Assembly (NCBI RefSeq): GCF_021155765.1
Contig: NC_060114.1
Coordinates: forward strand, 4,588,001-4,652,000
Source: Diprion similis
Taxonomy: Eukaryota; Arthropoda; Insecta; Hymenoptera; Diprionidae
Direction: 5' to 3'
Length of the DNA: 64,000 nt
In this document: one piece after another, positions 37,166 to 49,115 of the stretch
Position numbering within the stretch: position 1 is the stretch's first letter
Layout of the letters: each line of letters begins with the position of its first letter
The notes under the pieces: model-generated
What the model was told of the DNA's origin: nothing
The model's database searches: none
Seen by the model: only the letters and a program-made list of their open reading frames with translations
Program-made: the position numbers and the translations under genes

Positions 37166-39759
37166 ATGGATCCAAATGAAGTGGAGTTCTTGGGGGAGAA
37201 ACAATTGGTGACAATTATACCGAGTTTCACTTTCAATCAGATTCATTTGATATCTGGAACAATTGGACCGTTCCGTGCCGGGTTACCTACTCAAGTTCCA
37301 ATTTGGTTGGCAGTTAATTTGAAACAACAACAAAAGTGTCGCATTGTCGGTCAAGAATGGATGGACGCCAATCTATTGACAGACGTCAAGGACGAAGAAA
37401 AAAATTCCAAGTAACTATTAATATTTGCCCCATGCGATTCCAAGTCCATGGAATCGCATCATCTGCTTACTGTCAACTTAACCTAACCTAACCTCTCTTG
37501 ACACTTCCTAACAAATGATGAAGTTGAAGTTCTTAACTTGAATATAATGATATATTTTTGGCAAAAAATTTTTATTTCGTTAACTTGAAATCGCCTGATA
37601 TTCAGTAAACCATAATGCAGCATTAAGAAAGTCTTATTTTGCAAATACTAATTCCAAAATATTTTTGAAGCTGTAAAATAGTGATATTCTTTTATTCCAA
37701 TGTTTCGTTACATTGATGTTACTACTTTTAGCTTCATGACAAGTTACGTATTATTTTAGATGTCAACACATATTGATGCATTTTTTAATTTTTCCCTTTT
37801 TTCAAACATCAATCACGTTGTTACGCAAGCTATGTATAAATGTGTTTTGTGTTTTGGTTCGGCATTCCTTGTTTTAATGACTATTATCTAGGGGCTTTGA
37901 GAATGGAATGATGAAGGTGTTAGTAGCATCAAGCTAAATACATAAAATTCACAAATTCTTAACACACTTGAGCAAACCGCGCAAAAATGATAAAAGATAT
38001 GCATTTACAGTCCCGGTAGATAAAACTTAATGCATAAGTCAACTCAAAGTTTAGTGCAATAATGCCATTTCAGAAAAAGTTATTATTACGCAATTTTACG
38101 ACTATTTATGTTATTGCTATTTATGTAAACATGCATAAAAAATAGGAATATTAACTAGGTATAAAGTCTCATTGATCATATGGGATTCTCAGAGTGCAAA
38201 TTCGTAAATGATGAACTTGACGAAGTTGTTCAATTATACATATTATAGTCAATACTGGTTACATAATTAATTGCACCGTTCTTGTATAGCTTTATATTGA
38301 TGAAGAGTTTTTTAAACTGCCCTCGATTTCATAAAAATTTGACTCTTAATTTTGATAGTAACTGAAAAATTATGTTCAATATCATAAGTGTTTTATTTGT
38401 GCAGCTACAGAATGAATGCTAGAGATGAAAATATGAAAACGCTGATAGTTCAGCCTCTACTGGAAAATTTTTGTTTCGAGAAATAATCTACTAAGTAATT
38501 GACTAAATTTTGTATTACAGGTTTTTCACACAAATGCCTAGTGATCACTATATGGACGAAACTCTCATGCTTCTGGGCGTAGCTCCAGAGGACATTCCAC
38601 AGGCTGAAGAGATCAGAACAATTGTTAAGGTGACTAAATTTTTGCTAATCAGACATTTTATTCACAGAAACTAATTGATGAAGAATTTTGTGACTCAACG
38701 CACTTAAATTTGAAATCAGGAAATCGAATGTCCGACATAACAAAGAAGCTTTCCGAAATAAAGAAAATTTGTTCTAGGATCTATGGGATATTCGTATGTC
38801 TAAATTACGTACTTCAGTCGATGCCTTCATGAAAAGTGACAGCGTTTTTGCTAAACTAGACCATTTAACACCAATGGAAATAAATTGCATACGGCCTTCG
38901 CTACCTCATGCTCTTGATCAGCGAGATCGCATTCAAACGGTATGCATTTTGTTTACACCAAGCCATGTATGATTTTAGAGATAATATTAGGCTGCAGAAT
39001 TACTTTGCATTTACCATCTTTTCTGCTTCTGCAGGAAAACAATTAGGAATTAAAAAAAAAATTTTTTCCCAAACCACCCATAATTTTGTAACTACTTGAC
39101 ACGAATGTAAAGTCGTAATTAATACTCAGTCAATTTATTCAAGAAATGGGTGTAGACTTGTTTTCCAATTTTCAAAAGTATCAGAAAGTTGTTTGCATGC
39201 GAAAATTTTGTAAAACTTTAACAAAGAGTATTGCTGAAATGAGGGGATCAAAAGTGACCAAGATTATTCAATATTTAATCCTTCTGTATTCTGACCTATG
39301 TGAATGATGACTAGTAATCCTAACTTTCTATTTTTATTCACTTCTTTGAACCACTTCATTATGGTGATTATTGTGAGTTTCAACCGAGATTGAAGTTTGT
39401 AATGCTAACTTAATTGAACATTGTAAGAGAATATTGCGTTTTGTGAGTTTATAGTTCCAAAACAAGTACGTTTTGATTTGTTCTTTATGGTTTATTTCAA
39501 TTTTGGCACGTTTCAAGTTGCCAAATAACGATTTAAAAAAACCCTCGTTGCATTAAACTGTAAAACTTCAATCTCGTTCTTATTCCTATAAGACTGTGTT
39601 GAAATTCGACCTGGATTTCAAGAGAGTCTAATTTTCATCATTGTATTTATACATATCTACATATCTTTGCAATCGGAATACAGATAAGAAATAACGAAAT
39701 TATTCATTTTTCAGTGTGGCAGCAGAACACGAGATTCCCAAGACACACAGCGTACATAG
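37166..39759 (+). CDS. GINS2: GINS complex subunit 2 (Psf2)
   Basis: Complete four-exon gene: 37166-37410, 38521-38629, 38778-38939, 39715-39759; 186 residues against 185 in the human protein, all junctions in phase. GINS binds MCM and CDC45 to form the replicative helicase (CMG) and links it to polymerases. It begins MDPNEVEFLGEKQLVTIIPS, the family's conserved N-terminus. GPFRAGLPTQVPIWLAVNLK follows, then the helical A-domain parts (FTQMPSDHYMDETLMLLG, PQAEEIRTIVKDLWDIRMSK). The final exon has only 15 codons; it ends after the peptide DTQRT and its exact identity is less certain than the others. Confidence 0.93.
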
Positions 39760-40415
39760 AATGCCTGTACTATGGTATAGAAAATCGTTTATACTTCAAT
39801 AACCAATAGGATAATTTTTTTACACTCCAAATTTACTTGTTTTCAATGGTATTCTATGTAGGTGCATAATTTATTTATATCCGGTTGCGTATATGCGTGC
39901 GTCCGTGTGCCTGCTAGCACTACTAAATGCAAAATTCATAGTTTGCATAAAAATTATTTCCACCAGGATGCAGCATAGAATTATAGGGAGACTACTTTCG
40001 TTGAATATCTAAAGATACGGCCTTTGAGGCTTGACGATTATGAGTAATCAAGTATTAAAATAACATTATATTTAGTTTGATGTGAATATGAATCTTACTC
40101 GTGCTATTAAATAATAGGTACTCTTTATTACAGGTATAGTAGATATCTGTGATTGCCTTACCATCAGAGTTGCTTCGTGTATGACAAATTGCCTATAATA
40201 CGGCGCTGTATTCTACATTCGGAAAAGAAAAGTCCAGTAAAATACTATCTTAACATTTTGCTGCCTAGTTCATGACTGACAGGGATGCCAATAAAATAAG
40301 TAATTTGAATTCAGTGTGCATAGCGCTCTTCTGCTTTATTCGCATGCCCATTGGTCAAGAGTTCAGCAGCATTTTGCTGCCCGTGAAAATCTGCCCAGAG
40401 ATTATGGCTTCACAT

Positions 40416-40545
40416 GTTGCGTTCCGAAATTAGCTGGCAGCGCTGAAAACTCCCTAGGACAGAGGCAGAGCTACCCACGAACTCAGGAGTGCAATAGAGA
40501 TGCAAGGTTGTTGACAGCACCGAGAATTAACATGGGAACGCACTC
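40416..40545. mobile_element. GCGTTCCGAAATTAGC MITE, copy E
   Basis: A 130-bp unit beginning GTTGCGTTCCGAAATTAGCT and ending ATGGGAACGCACTC. The interior (GGCAGCGCTGAAAACTCCCT, AGTGCAATAGAGATGCAAGG) matches copy B in the same orientation. Confidence 0.8.
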
Positions 40546-40865
40546 AGAATTAATATCTTGTCTTCCATGGACGCAATGCATAGTTAGATGTTATCTAGTA
40601 GCTTCCGGAAGCACTTGGTTTTTTCACAAGATCCTAGTACTGCAGTTATAAGGTAGTAACAACCATATATACCTATAATAACTGTAAAAAAGTGGTAGCA
40701 AGCCTAGTCGAAAGTACAATAATCTCGGATATTCCAAATGAATTATTTCTGGTAATCCGCCTTGAATGAGTTTCTAAAATTCACTGTAGCAATTCAAATA
40801 AACGAGACGGTCAAGACTTCTAATTAATAAAAACCAAATATATCTTTTATTCAAAAGTATTGTGA

Positions 40866-40888
40866 AGAAGAAGAAGAAGAAGAAGAAT
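40866..40888. repeat. GAA trinucleotide microsatellite
   Basis: About seven to eight uninterrupted GAA units in non-coding DNA upstream of XRN2. Confidence 0.9.
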
Positions 40889-41293
40889 AACAAACGTCGT
40901 TAAAGAGAATAATAATTGAATAATTAAAAAACAAATGAAGGCGTGGTGAGCTATGCTGGTCTTGTTGCGATCCGTCTAGGGGAATCTGTTGTACGCGTCA
41001 TGTGGATATAGCATGAGGTTGAACATCATGTGGATGCGGTATAAGGCAGAGTGAATTCCACACTCACTGTAACACGTAGCGCCACCTAGTCGAGTAGTCG
41101 TACTTTGCAGTGTTCTGTTGATTCTATATGTTGATTTATTTCACGGTGATTGATACGGTTTTTTTTTTTTGTCACAATTTACAAGATGGCTACCAACCAT
41201 CTGTAGATCACATAAAATTTATCGTAAATACTACATAAATTTATACGTGCAAAGTATAGTTATATAAACGCAAGATTAAGAACAAATTCAGTT

Positions 41294-44200
41294 ATGGGTG
41301 TACCGGCATTCTTCCGATGGCTCAGCCGAAAATATCCGTCAGTTATAGTGGAATGCATTGAGCAAAAGGTGAACCAAAAACCACGTATTTGGATTCGTTT
41401 TCGGGCTTATACTCTCGAATTCGAAAGAACTACATGAAATATTCTTCAAGCATTGACTCAATCGCCACTTTATCCAACTCACTAAATTTTTTATTATTTC
41501 AGACGACTACCACAAACGGGGTTCGTGTACCCGTCAATTCCGCCGATCCTAACCCCAATGGGGTCGAATTTGACAATTTATATCTTGATATGAACGGTAT
41601 TATTCATCCATGCACTCATCCTGAGGACAAGTAAGTATCCCTTTTATACTACTAATTCGTTTTTCATTTTGCATGATGCTTATAAGAATTAATACTCTGT
41701 TGGAACCTTGATGTATTATGAAATTGAAGTTTGTGACGTTAGTATAACGATGCATTTTCATATCTTACTTTTGACAGTTTGATGGAACTGTTTCGCATAA
41801 CTTACCAGTCAGAGATAATTTTTTTAATAGTCCACAGTGATATCTTTGTAAGAATCTAATAATAAATTGACTTTATCAGGCCAGCTCCAAAAAATGAAGA
41901 CGAAATGATGGACGCCATTTTTGAATGCATTGATAGATTATTTGCCATTGTACGTCCAAGAAAATTACTATACATGGCGATCGACGGTGTTGTAAGTTCA
42001 GCGTTAGATATTCATTTCTTAATTTTTTTTCTTTAGACTTGAACTGATATAACGGTTTATTGAAATTGCTAAATATTTTTCAAAACACGATTAAAACTTA
42101 CATTTAACATTTTCATGTTCAAATTTCTAATGCTTACTTTTGCATTTTCAGGCACCGAGAGCAAAAATGAATCAGCAGAGGTCCAGGCGATTCCGAGCGT
42201 CTAAAGAAACGACAGAAAAGATTGCTGAAATCGATAGAATACGCTCAGAATTAGCTCTTAAGGGTGCGTTTTTACCTCCTGAGAAACCCAAAGGGGACCA
42301 TTTTGACAGTAATTGTATTACGCCTGTGAGTAACAAACTAATTGTAATAAAATATATGATGTTAAGTTTGATTGTTCGAAAAGTTCTTCAACACAGATTG
42401 AAAAATATTCTAAAACTGCATGAAAAATTGTTTTAGGGTACTCCTTTTATGGCGAGATTATCGGCTTGTTTACATTACTACATTCACGCACGATTAAACA
42501 ACGATCCTGGATGGCGTGGCATCAAGGTTATTCTAAGCGACGCAAATGTTCCTGGAGAAGGAGAGCATAAAATTATGGACTACATCCGAAAGCAACGGAG
42601 TAAGTGCATTTTGAAATAATTTTTATTCCGAGGTATGAAGTTAGTAACGTTAGTGTAACGAAACATTTAACAATTCGATTTTCTGATTTCATCAATTAAT
42701 TAACGATTTCGATAAATCGTTCTCTGAATGGATCGATTAATCGAGGTTATTAATCATATCTTTCTATCGATTATGTGCTTATTATATCTTTCAATTAAAC
42801 AATTTCTCAGGTCAACCAGATCACGATCCTAATACGCAGCACGTTTTGTGCGGAGCAGATGCGGACTTGATAATGTTGGGATTGGCAACACATGAACCGA
42901 ACTTTACGATTATCAGAGAAGAGTTTAAACCCAATAAGCCAAGACCGTGCGATATCTGTGGTCAATTGGGTCATGAAATGAAAGATTGCACAGGCTCGGA
43001 GCCAGTCGCAAAAGAGGAAGAGAATCTGTTCGGATCCGAATGTCAATTTATATTCGTCAGATTAAACGTACTTCGAGAGTATTTGGAACGAGAATTACAA
43101 ATGCCTAATTTGCCTTTCAAGTACGATTTCGAACGTGCTATTGACGATTGGGTCTTCATGTGCTTCTTTGTAGGAAATGATTTTCTGCCGCATCTTCCGT
43201 CGCTTGAAATCAGAGAAGGTGCCATAGACAGATTAGTCAATTTATACAAGAAGACTGTGTATAAAACAGGCGTGAGTTTAACAATTCATTTGATGTGCAA
43301 GTCGCTAAAAGGGTACCTTTTGCATCATTCAATCAACGATTGATTGAAATGATTTAACTAGCTGAAAACCTATATATGTGGTATTTTTTTTTAGGGCTTT
43401 CTGACCGACAGCGGCGATGTGAATCTGGACAGGGTTCAAATGATAATGTCTGATCTTGGGAACGTTGAAGATGAGATTTTTAAAAAACGCCAACAAGATG
43501 AATTGCTTTTCAAACAACGACAGAAAAACAAGAAGAGAAGGATGGAGGCTATCAGCAATTACAAACCCAATTGGGTTCCTGCTGGACAATTTGCTCCAAC
43601 TGTAAGTTCGGATGGAAAATTTGACAAATACGGTGAAATGAATGAAGCAGTTTAAAATTTTTAGTTCAGATGTTAGCCTTTACTCATTGAATTGGCTACA
43701 TAATTTCGTTGAACAATTATTAGAATTAATGTGGTAATTTGTCTGGAAAACCTTCAACCTGCACTTTTAAGAAGTGCAGAGAAAGAAGAAATTTCTTTTC
43801 TAAAAAGGGTTATATACACCGTAAAATGGGCTACGATTTTCAGACACATCGTTTTTCTCATACTAGCCAAATTTTCATTAGTATTTTATTAGAATTTTAT
43901 ATTTTTGTCAAAAGGAAGTCATTCCTTTCTTCTTTTATTTGTCGGTTTAAAGTGTTTATTAAAAATGCCTACATAAACGAAGTGAAGAACACATTTCACT
44001 TTTCTCGCCAAAGGATCGTCGTATCGAAAGTTTTCATGTTCGTTTGATAAACAAAAAAAAAAAAAAAAAAAAAAAAACAAACAGATTGCACAGATTGAGA
44101 AATTTACCACTGGCTAAACGGTTGTTTTCATTTAATTACACCAATTAAATCATACATAGATTATCTAGAAACAGAGCTTTCGAATTTTTCACTGAAACGA

Positions 44201-47200
44201 TTCAACAGGCTAAATGCATCACTATGTATACAGACCTCACCTCAAAGTATATGAAAATTAAATTTGCGCCCGATGTACTCAGTACTTTGCAAAGAAATTA
44301 TCATCCGCATGGAAAATACGGATGCCGGTAATTGATGGCGTCATTTAATTTCAGCCCTTGGGTCAAGGGACGCAGCCCGTACAAAATGCTCGCCAGGAAG
44401 CATTCCAAATGCGAATGCAGGGTAGAAATTACGGTACGAGCGCTACAGAGAGAGCCTTGAAAGGAACGAACGCCAGCAATGCTTTAGAGAGTATGCTAGT
44501 ACCAGAGGTGAGCCTATTCTCTCCCTGAATCAACTTGAACCATGTTAAAAGTTATTTCTCATGTCTCAGAAATGTGACTGAACCAGAGTTCTTCATGTGT
44601 GATTAATGTGAACAAACGTAGGGATCGGGCAACAAAGGACAGAAGCGAAAGGTCGAGAATCAAACGACGGAGGAATCAGACGACGATCAAGCTCACGACG
44701 AGGTCAGACTATGGGAAGATGGATTCAAAGATCGATACTATGAGTCCAAATTCGACGTTTGCAAAGACAATCTGGCGTTCAGGTAAAATTACTTATTATT
44801 GGACTTCACGATCAGTATTAGTGATTATTTTTAAGTTTTGATAAAAATATTTCATGCAGATACTATTTCATTAGCTGTATTCAACAGTTTCAGATGTAAA
44901 GTAAACTTTGATAGATGATGTCTTTTTTTTCTTAGGAATAATGTCGCACTCCAATACGTACGCGGCCTTTGCTGGGTGCTTCGCTATTATTACCAAGGCT
45001 GCGCGTCTTGGAAATGGTATTTTCCTTACCATTACGCTCCATTTGCCAGTGACTTTATCAACATAGGTGGACTGTCGACAGAATTTGAGAAGGACACAGT
45101 TCCAGTGAGTATTTTTCAACAAATTCAACGATTTTGAATTTGTGAAGGTAGCAAGTCAAAATGGCTTTCCTCAACCTTTCCACAAATGTTAGTCACAGTT
45201 TTATTCTGTGTAGCAAGAAAAATGCTGTGAATTGAAAATCTGCTTTTACGATCCTGAATGGAACATGTTATGTACAATTTCGTAGTCACCATGTGTTGTT
45301 TATAACTTTATAACACATCTAGACAGAATCTCGCGATACCTTACGGATGTTGAAATGGCTGAAATTTCAGTGTCTTCATTGTAATCGCTCAAATTTATGA
45401 AAAAGGTGATGCTTAGAAAACGAGTTACAAGAGCACAAGCTTATGAATGTACACTCAATAATGTGTGATGTCATTTATTTGAACGTATCAATTTGTTTGA
45501 TTTTCACAAATTCATATTTCGTTGAGAAAAACAAGTTTTAGTGGATAAAAGTAAATTTCTATAAGTACAGTACAACAGATATTGTCTTTTAGTATATTGT
45601 TATCACATTATTTTCATTGGTCCTGCTGTAAGTCATTCATAGTTGGATGGAAGTATTGAAAGAGAAGAGAAAAATATGCTCGTGTGACGAAACTGAACAG
45701 CATAAAGCACTGAAAAATCTCGGAGTGTCAAATATTTTTCTGTACGGTTTAGTACTCGAGTTGTTTTATCAATACAATCGAGGAACTCATACTATACTGT
45801 TTAGTTTTAAAACGCCATTTTTTGTTGTTCACTTTCACTTGAAAAACTTTTTATATATAGCAAAAACTTTTCAACACTCCTAACTTGCTAACCCTTGGAA
45901 AATTTAGAACTAAAATTGAAGGGCTTTATTTTTTCCCAAAGAATAAATGTACTTTAATATTCTGGACACAATTCTGTAACAAAAGTTTTTCATTAACTTC
46001 TCGCAGTTTCGACCCCTGGAACAACTGATGGGTGTTTTTCCTGCTGCGAGTAGCTCACATGTTCCTCCCCCATGGGCAAAATTGATGAGCGATCCGGTGA
46101 GTTTAGAATAAATTTTGCAGATCCGTTGTCCGTCATATGACAAAAAAATTCAGACTTTAATAAGTTGAAAATTTATTATGTTATATAATGCGAGTGATCG
46201 CATTAAGAAGATTAAATTTTTGTTTACAGAAATCTTCAATCATAGATTTTTATCCTGAAGATTTTAAAATTGATTTGAATGGAAAGAAATTTGCCTGGCA
46301 AGGAGTTGCTCTGTTGCCATTTGTCGACGAAAAGAGATTGTTCAAAGCTCTTGAGCCTTACTATTCGTGTCTAAGCGAAGCAGAAAGTGAGTCACGCCAA
46401 TATCTCAAGTCATTTAAATGATTAAATTCTTAGTACTTTTTGATAATCGAGTCCCCGTAATATTTTTATTTCTTCAGAAAAACGTAACGTCAGAGGTGAC
46501 GATCGATTATACGTCAGCCTTGATAATAAAGGCTACGATTTTATAACTGGATTGTATAAAAATAAAGTGGACTCTAATGTTGAAACTGACATATGCATCG
46601 ATGGCATGCGTGGAACGGTTTTACTAGCAGAGGATTGCATTGGAGATGGTGCTACGTTGAATTCCCCGATCGGAGGGTTACCAGTACGAGAGAATCGGGT
46701 TTATTGGTGAGAAAATTTAGTCCTTCAATCCACAATATTAGTGTTTAACACGATATTTGTGCATACGAGCTGCACAGTTTGATCTCGTAATTTGTTTCAT
46801 TTCAAAAATACTGGAAAAGGTTTTCATTCTTTGGAGACTTGCTTTTTATTACCCGAAGAGCGATGTTTCGAAGTTTGATCAGAGATAAATAAATATAACT
46901 TAATTGAACCAACTTTTTTGTCTCTCTAGACGTAAACATAAAAAACATACTATTTGTAACTCAAGCACAAGAAAACTTTTTCATTTATTGACCAGTATCA
47001 TAAGTATTTGTCTGAATTATTTTTATATCTACTGTTGACAAATTTTCAGCGTGAGATTTCGAGATCCGAAGTATCAGAAAGATTTCATATACCCAGCAAG
47101 GAAACTCAAAGGTGCCAAAGAGCCTCCTAAAGTTTTGAAACCTCAGGACTTTGAACAGATGAATCGAGCGAGCGGTGGTGGGGGAAATCAGTGGCGTCCA

Positions 47201-48435
47201 CAAATTGGATTCACACCTTCAACGCAAAGAGCTACTCTTGGAGACGCAGGTCATCGAATGTTAGGGTCAGTAGCTTGCCTTTCAGTTTTGTTTTACCAAA
47301 AAAAATTCTTTATCCTTTCTTTTTGTCTGTTGAAAAATCAGGGAAATTTCAGAGAATTCGGGCGCAGTTCCTGGAATTTTTCTGATTTCTTCTGCCACTG
47401 AGCCAAATATTTCAGTCACTTTGTAATATGGGTGTAGAAAACAAATATTTTACTAAAAGTATGTATATAAGTGAAAATTTTACCAAGAACCCAGTACTAA
47501 AACTGATTTACACTATCCAACACATATTGCTGAATCGAACTGATGATTAGGTATGATTTTCTGGCACAGAAATACATATATCGTGATACATTTTTTTTTT
47601 AAATAAGGACATCGAATGTTCATTGGAATGTTGAGTAATTGGGATTGAGAAAAATTGATCTAAATTTGAGACAGCTTGACTATTTCAACTCACAACAAAG
47701 ATATTCTGCGTTATACAATTGATTGAATTTAAATTATAAAAAAGTGAGTTTGTTCAGTGAGTTTTGTTGGGAAAACGGGAAACTGTCGGGGAATTTTAGT
47801 AGTTAATATCGTTGACAATAGACACTCAGTTGAAGAAGCGCGCTGTGTCGCAATTGGGAACATATTATCAGTTATATTATGACAAGGAATCTATTCACTG
47901 GATTGTAAGTCAAAGGAACGTAAAAGAGTTGATTTTTTTTTGAAAATACAAGAAATCGATGAAGATAACTAAAGGAACTAAGGTGGAAATCCTAGAAATG
48001 TCGCGAAGTCAATGTTAGAGGATTGAAATCATTGATATGATTTCCAAGTGAATTGCTCCTTGGATTGTGACAAACTCCTCAATTCTTTGAAAATCGAGGA
48101 AAAATTTTTAAACTCTCAGATACAGATGAAATATCGCATCATGAGGTGTAAACATTTGCAAATTTCAATTTTGTAGATAAGCGACATGTGAGAAATGTAA
48201 TTACTTCCATAACTTTGGTATGCAAAAATTGCAATTCATGTGTCATTACATCTCTCAAATCACTGTGGGTTTTATATTTTTGTGCGCTAGAATAACATAA
48301 ACCATTGATACTATTTCGATAACTTTGCTGAGTAAGAATCTTTTTCTCTTTCATGCAGGCATCACAGGAGCAACAATAGCCCTGGACAATACGCTTATGT
48401 TCCCCCTCCGCAGGTTGGATACCATCAAAATCGTG
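41294..48435 (+). CDS. XRN2: 5'-3' exoribonuclease 2 (XRN2/Rat1), last exon(s) not found
   Basis: Nuclear 5'-3' exonuclease that drives transcription termination and trims rRNA and snoRNA. Fifteen in-frame exons: 41294-41368, 41503-41630, 41880-41991, 42152-42325, 42437-42599, 42811-43271, 43395-43601, 44355-44507, 44622-44782, 44936-45104, 46007-46096, 46230-46386, 46478-46706, 47050-47265, 48359-48435 (857 codons). It begins [16 protein letters not shown]. Catalytic acidic motifs are intact: [52 protein letters not shown] and [16 protein letters not shown] zinc knuckle ([14 protein letters not shown]) identifies XRN2 rather than the cytoplasmic XRN1. The tail has [20 protein letters not shown] and a Pro/Tyr-rich stretch. 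Known homologues have 900-950 residues, so a Gly/Arg-rich end is missing. Alternatively, read-through of the last donor gives a stop eight codons on. Confidence 0.94.
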
Positions 48436-48472
48436 GTGAGTTTGATACAGATTAAATTATTTCTAAAGTCAG

Positions 48473-48842
48473 CAGGGTGGCCACTTTTCTGAAAACCTAG
48501 AAAATCCAAAAATTTTAAAGATTTTTGTATACAAGGCAGGGAATTGTAGCATATATTTGTGTTTTTTCTTGGAAATTTTGCTAAATATTGTGATTAATGC
48601 AATTTCTAAAGTTTTCAACTATTACCAGTAACTCAAACTAGATGTAAATAATTTTCTTACTCGCGTATTTCTGGTTTTCATCAATGAACTATTTCACCCC
48701 AACATGTTTGAAAATATAGACAAAGCGTTGCGAAACGCGATATTTCAAAGTGCAAAAAGTCAGTGAAAAATCGTAATTTCGTTTTACAGGGAAATAGTAA
48801 AAAGTTAGGGAATTTTCAAAATCAAATTTAGTGGCCATCCAG
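48473..48842. mobile_element. CAGGGTGGCC-type MITE
   Basis: A 370-bp unit from CAGGGTGGCCACTTTTCTGA to TTTAGTGGCCATCCAG, clear inverted ends. Its right end repeats that of the copy at 1077-1480. Fragments with the same phrases (GGAAA..TCAGGGAATTT) recur at about 47.33-47.81 and 54.75-54.85 kb. Confidence 0.65.
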
Positions 48843-48947
48843 CAGTGAATCTCCCTATAATTTCTTAGCAACTAGTAAGAAAATTATATTTCTATCGATG
48901 CGTCTATACAATATATATATTATACACTGCAAAGTGGCATTTCTCAA

Positions 48948-49115
48948 GCTCGTCGGGTAGCTTATTGGTCAGAGCAGTCACCCGGAAAGCGAAAAGTCCC
49001 GGGTTCTAAACCGGGTTCAGTCCATGATGCGAGTATACATAGAACTCCTACGACACGCCCCTTTCTTTGAGGTTAAAGCCTTTAAGTGAGATGTGTACCA
49101 ACTGTATAAAAAAAT
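48948..49115 (+). repeat. tRNA-derived SINE-like unit
   Basis: Contains a good RNA polymerase III A box (TAGCTTATTGGTCAGAGC) and, about 40 bases on, a B-box-like GGTTCTAAACC inside a CCCGG..CCGGG stem. The anticodon stem does not pair, so it is not a working tRNA gene. A tRNA-unrelated tail follows, ending in an A run (TATAAAAAAATCC). This layout is that of a SINE. It lies downstream of the last exon found for XRN2. Confidence 0.5.

Larger units (their letters stand above)
39760..41293. other. Intergenic region GINS2 to XRN2
   Basis: Holds the GINS2 3' UTR, one MITE copy (40416-40545), a GAA microsatellite (about 40866-40888) and the XRN2 upstream region. I see no supported coding sequence. 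Confidence 0.5.

Noticed and set aside
48948-49030. A functional tRNA gene
   Set aside because: The anticodon stem does not pair, the residue before the anticodon is not T and the B box deviates, so a SINE-like origin is more likely.
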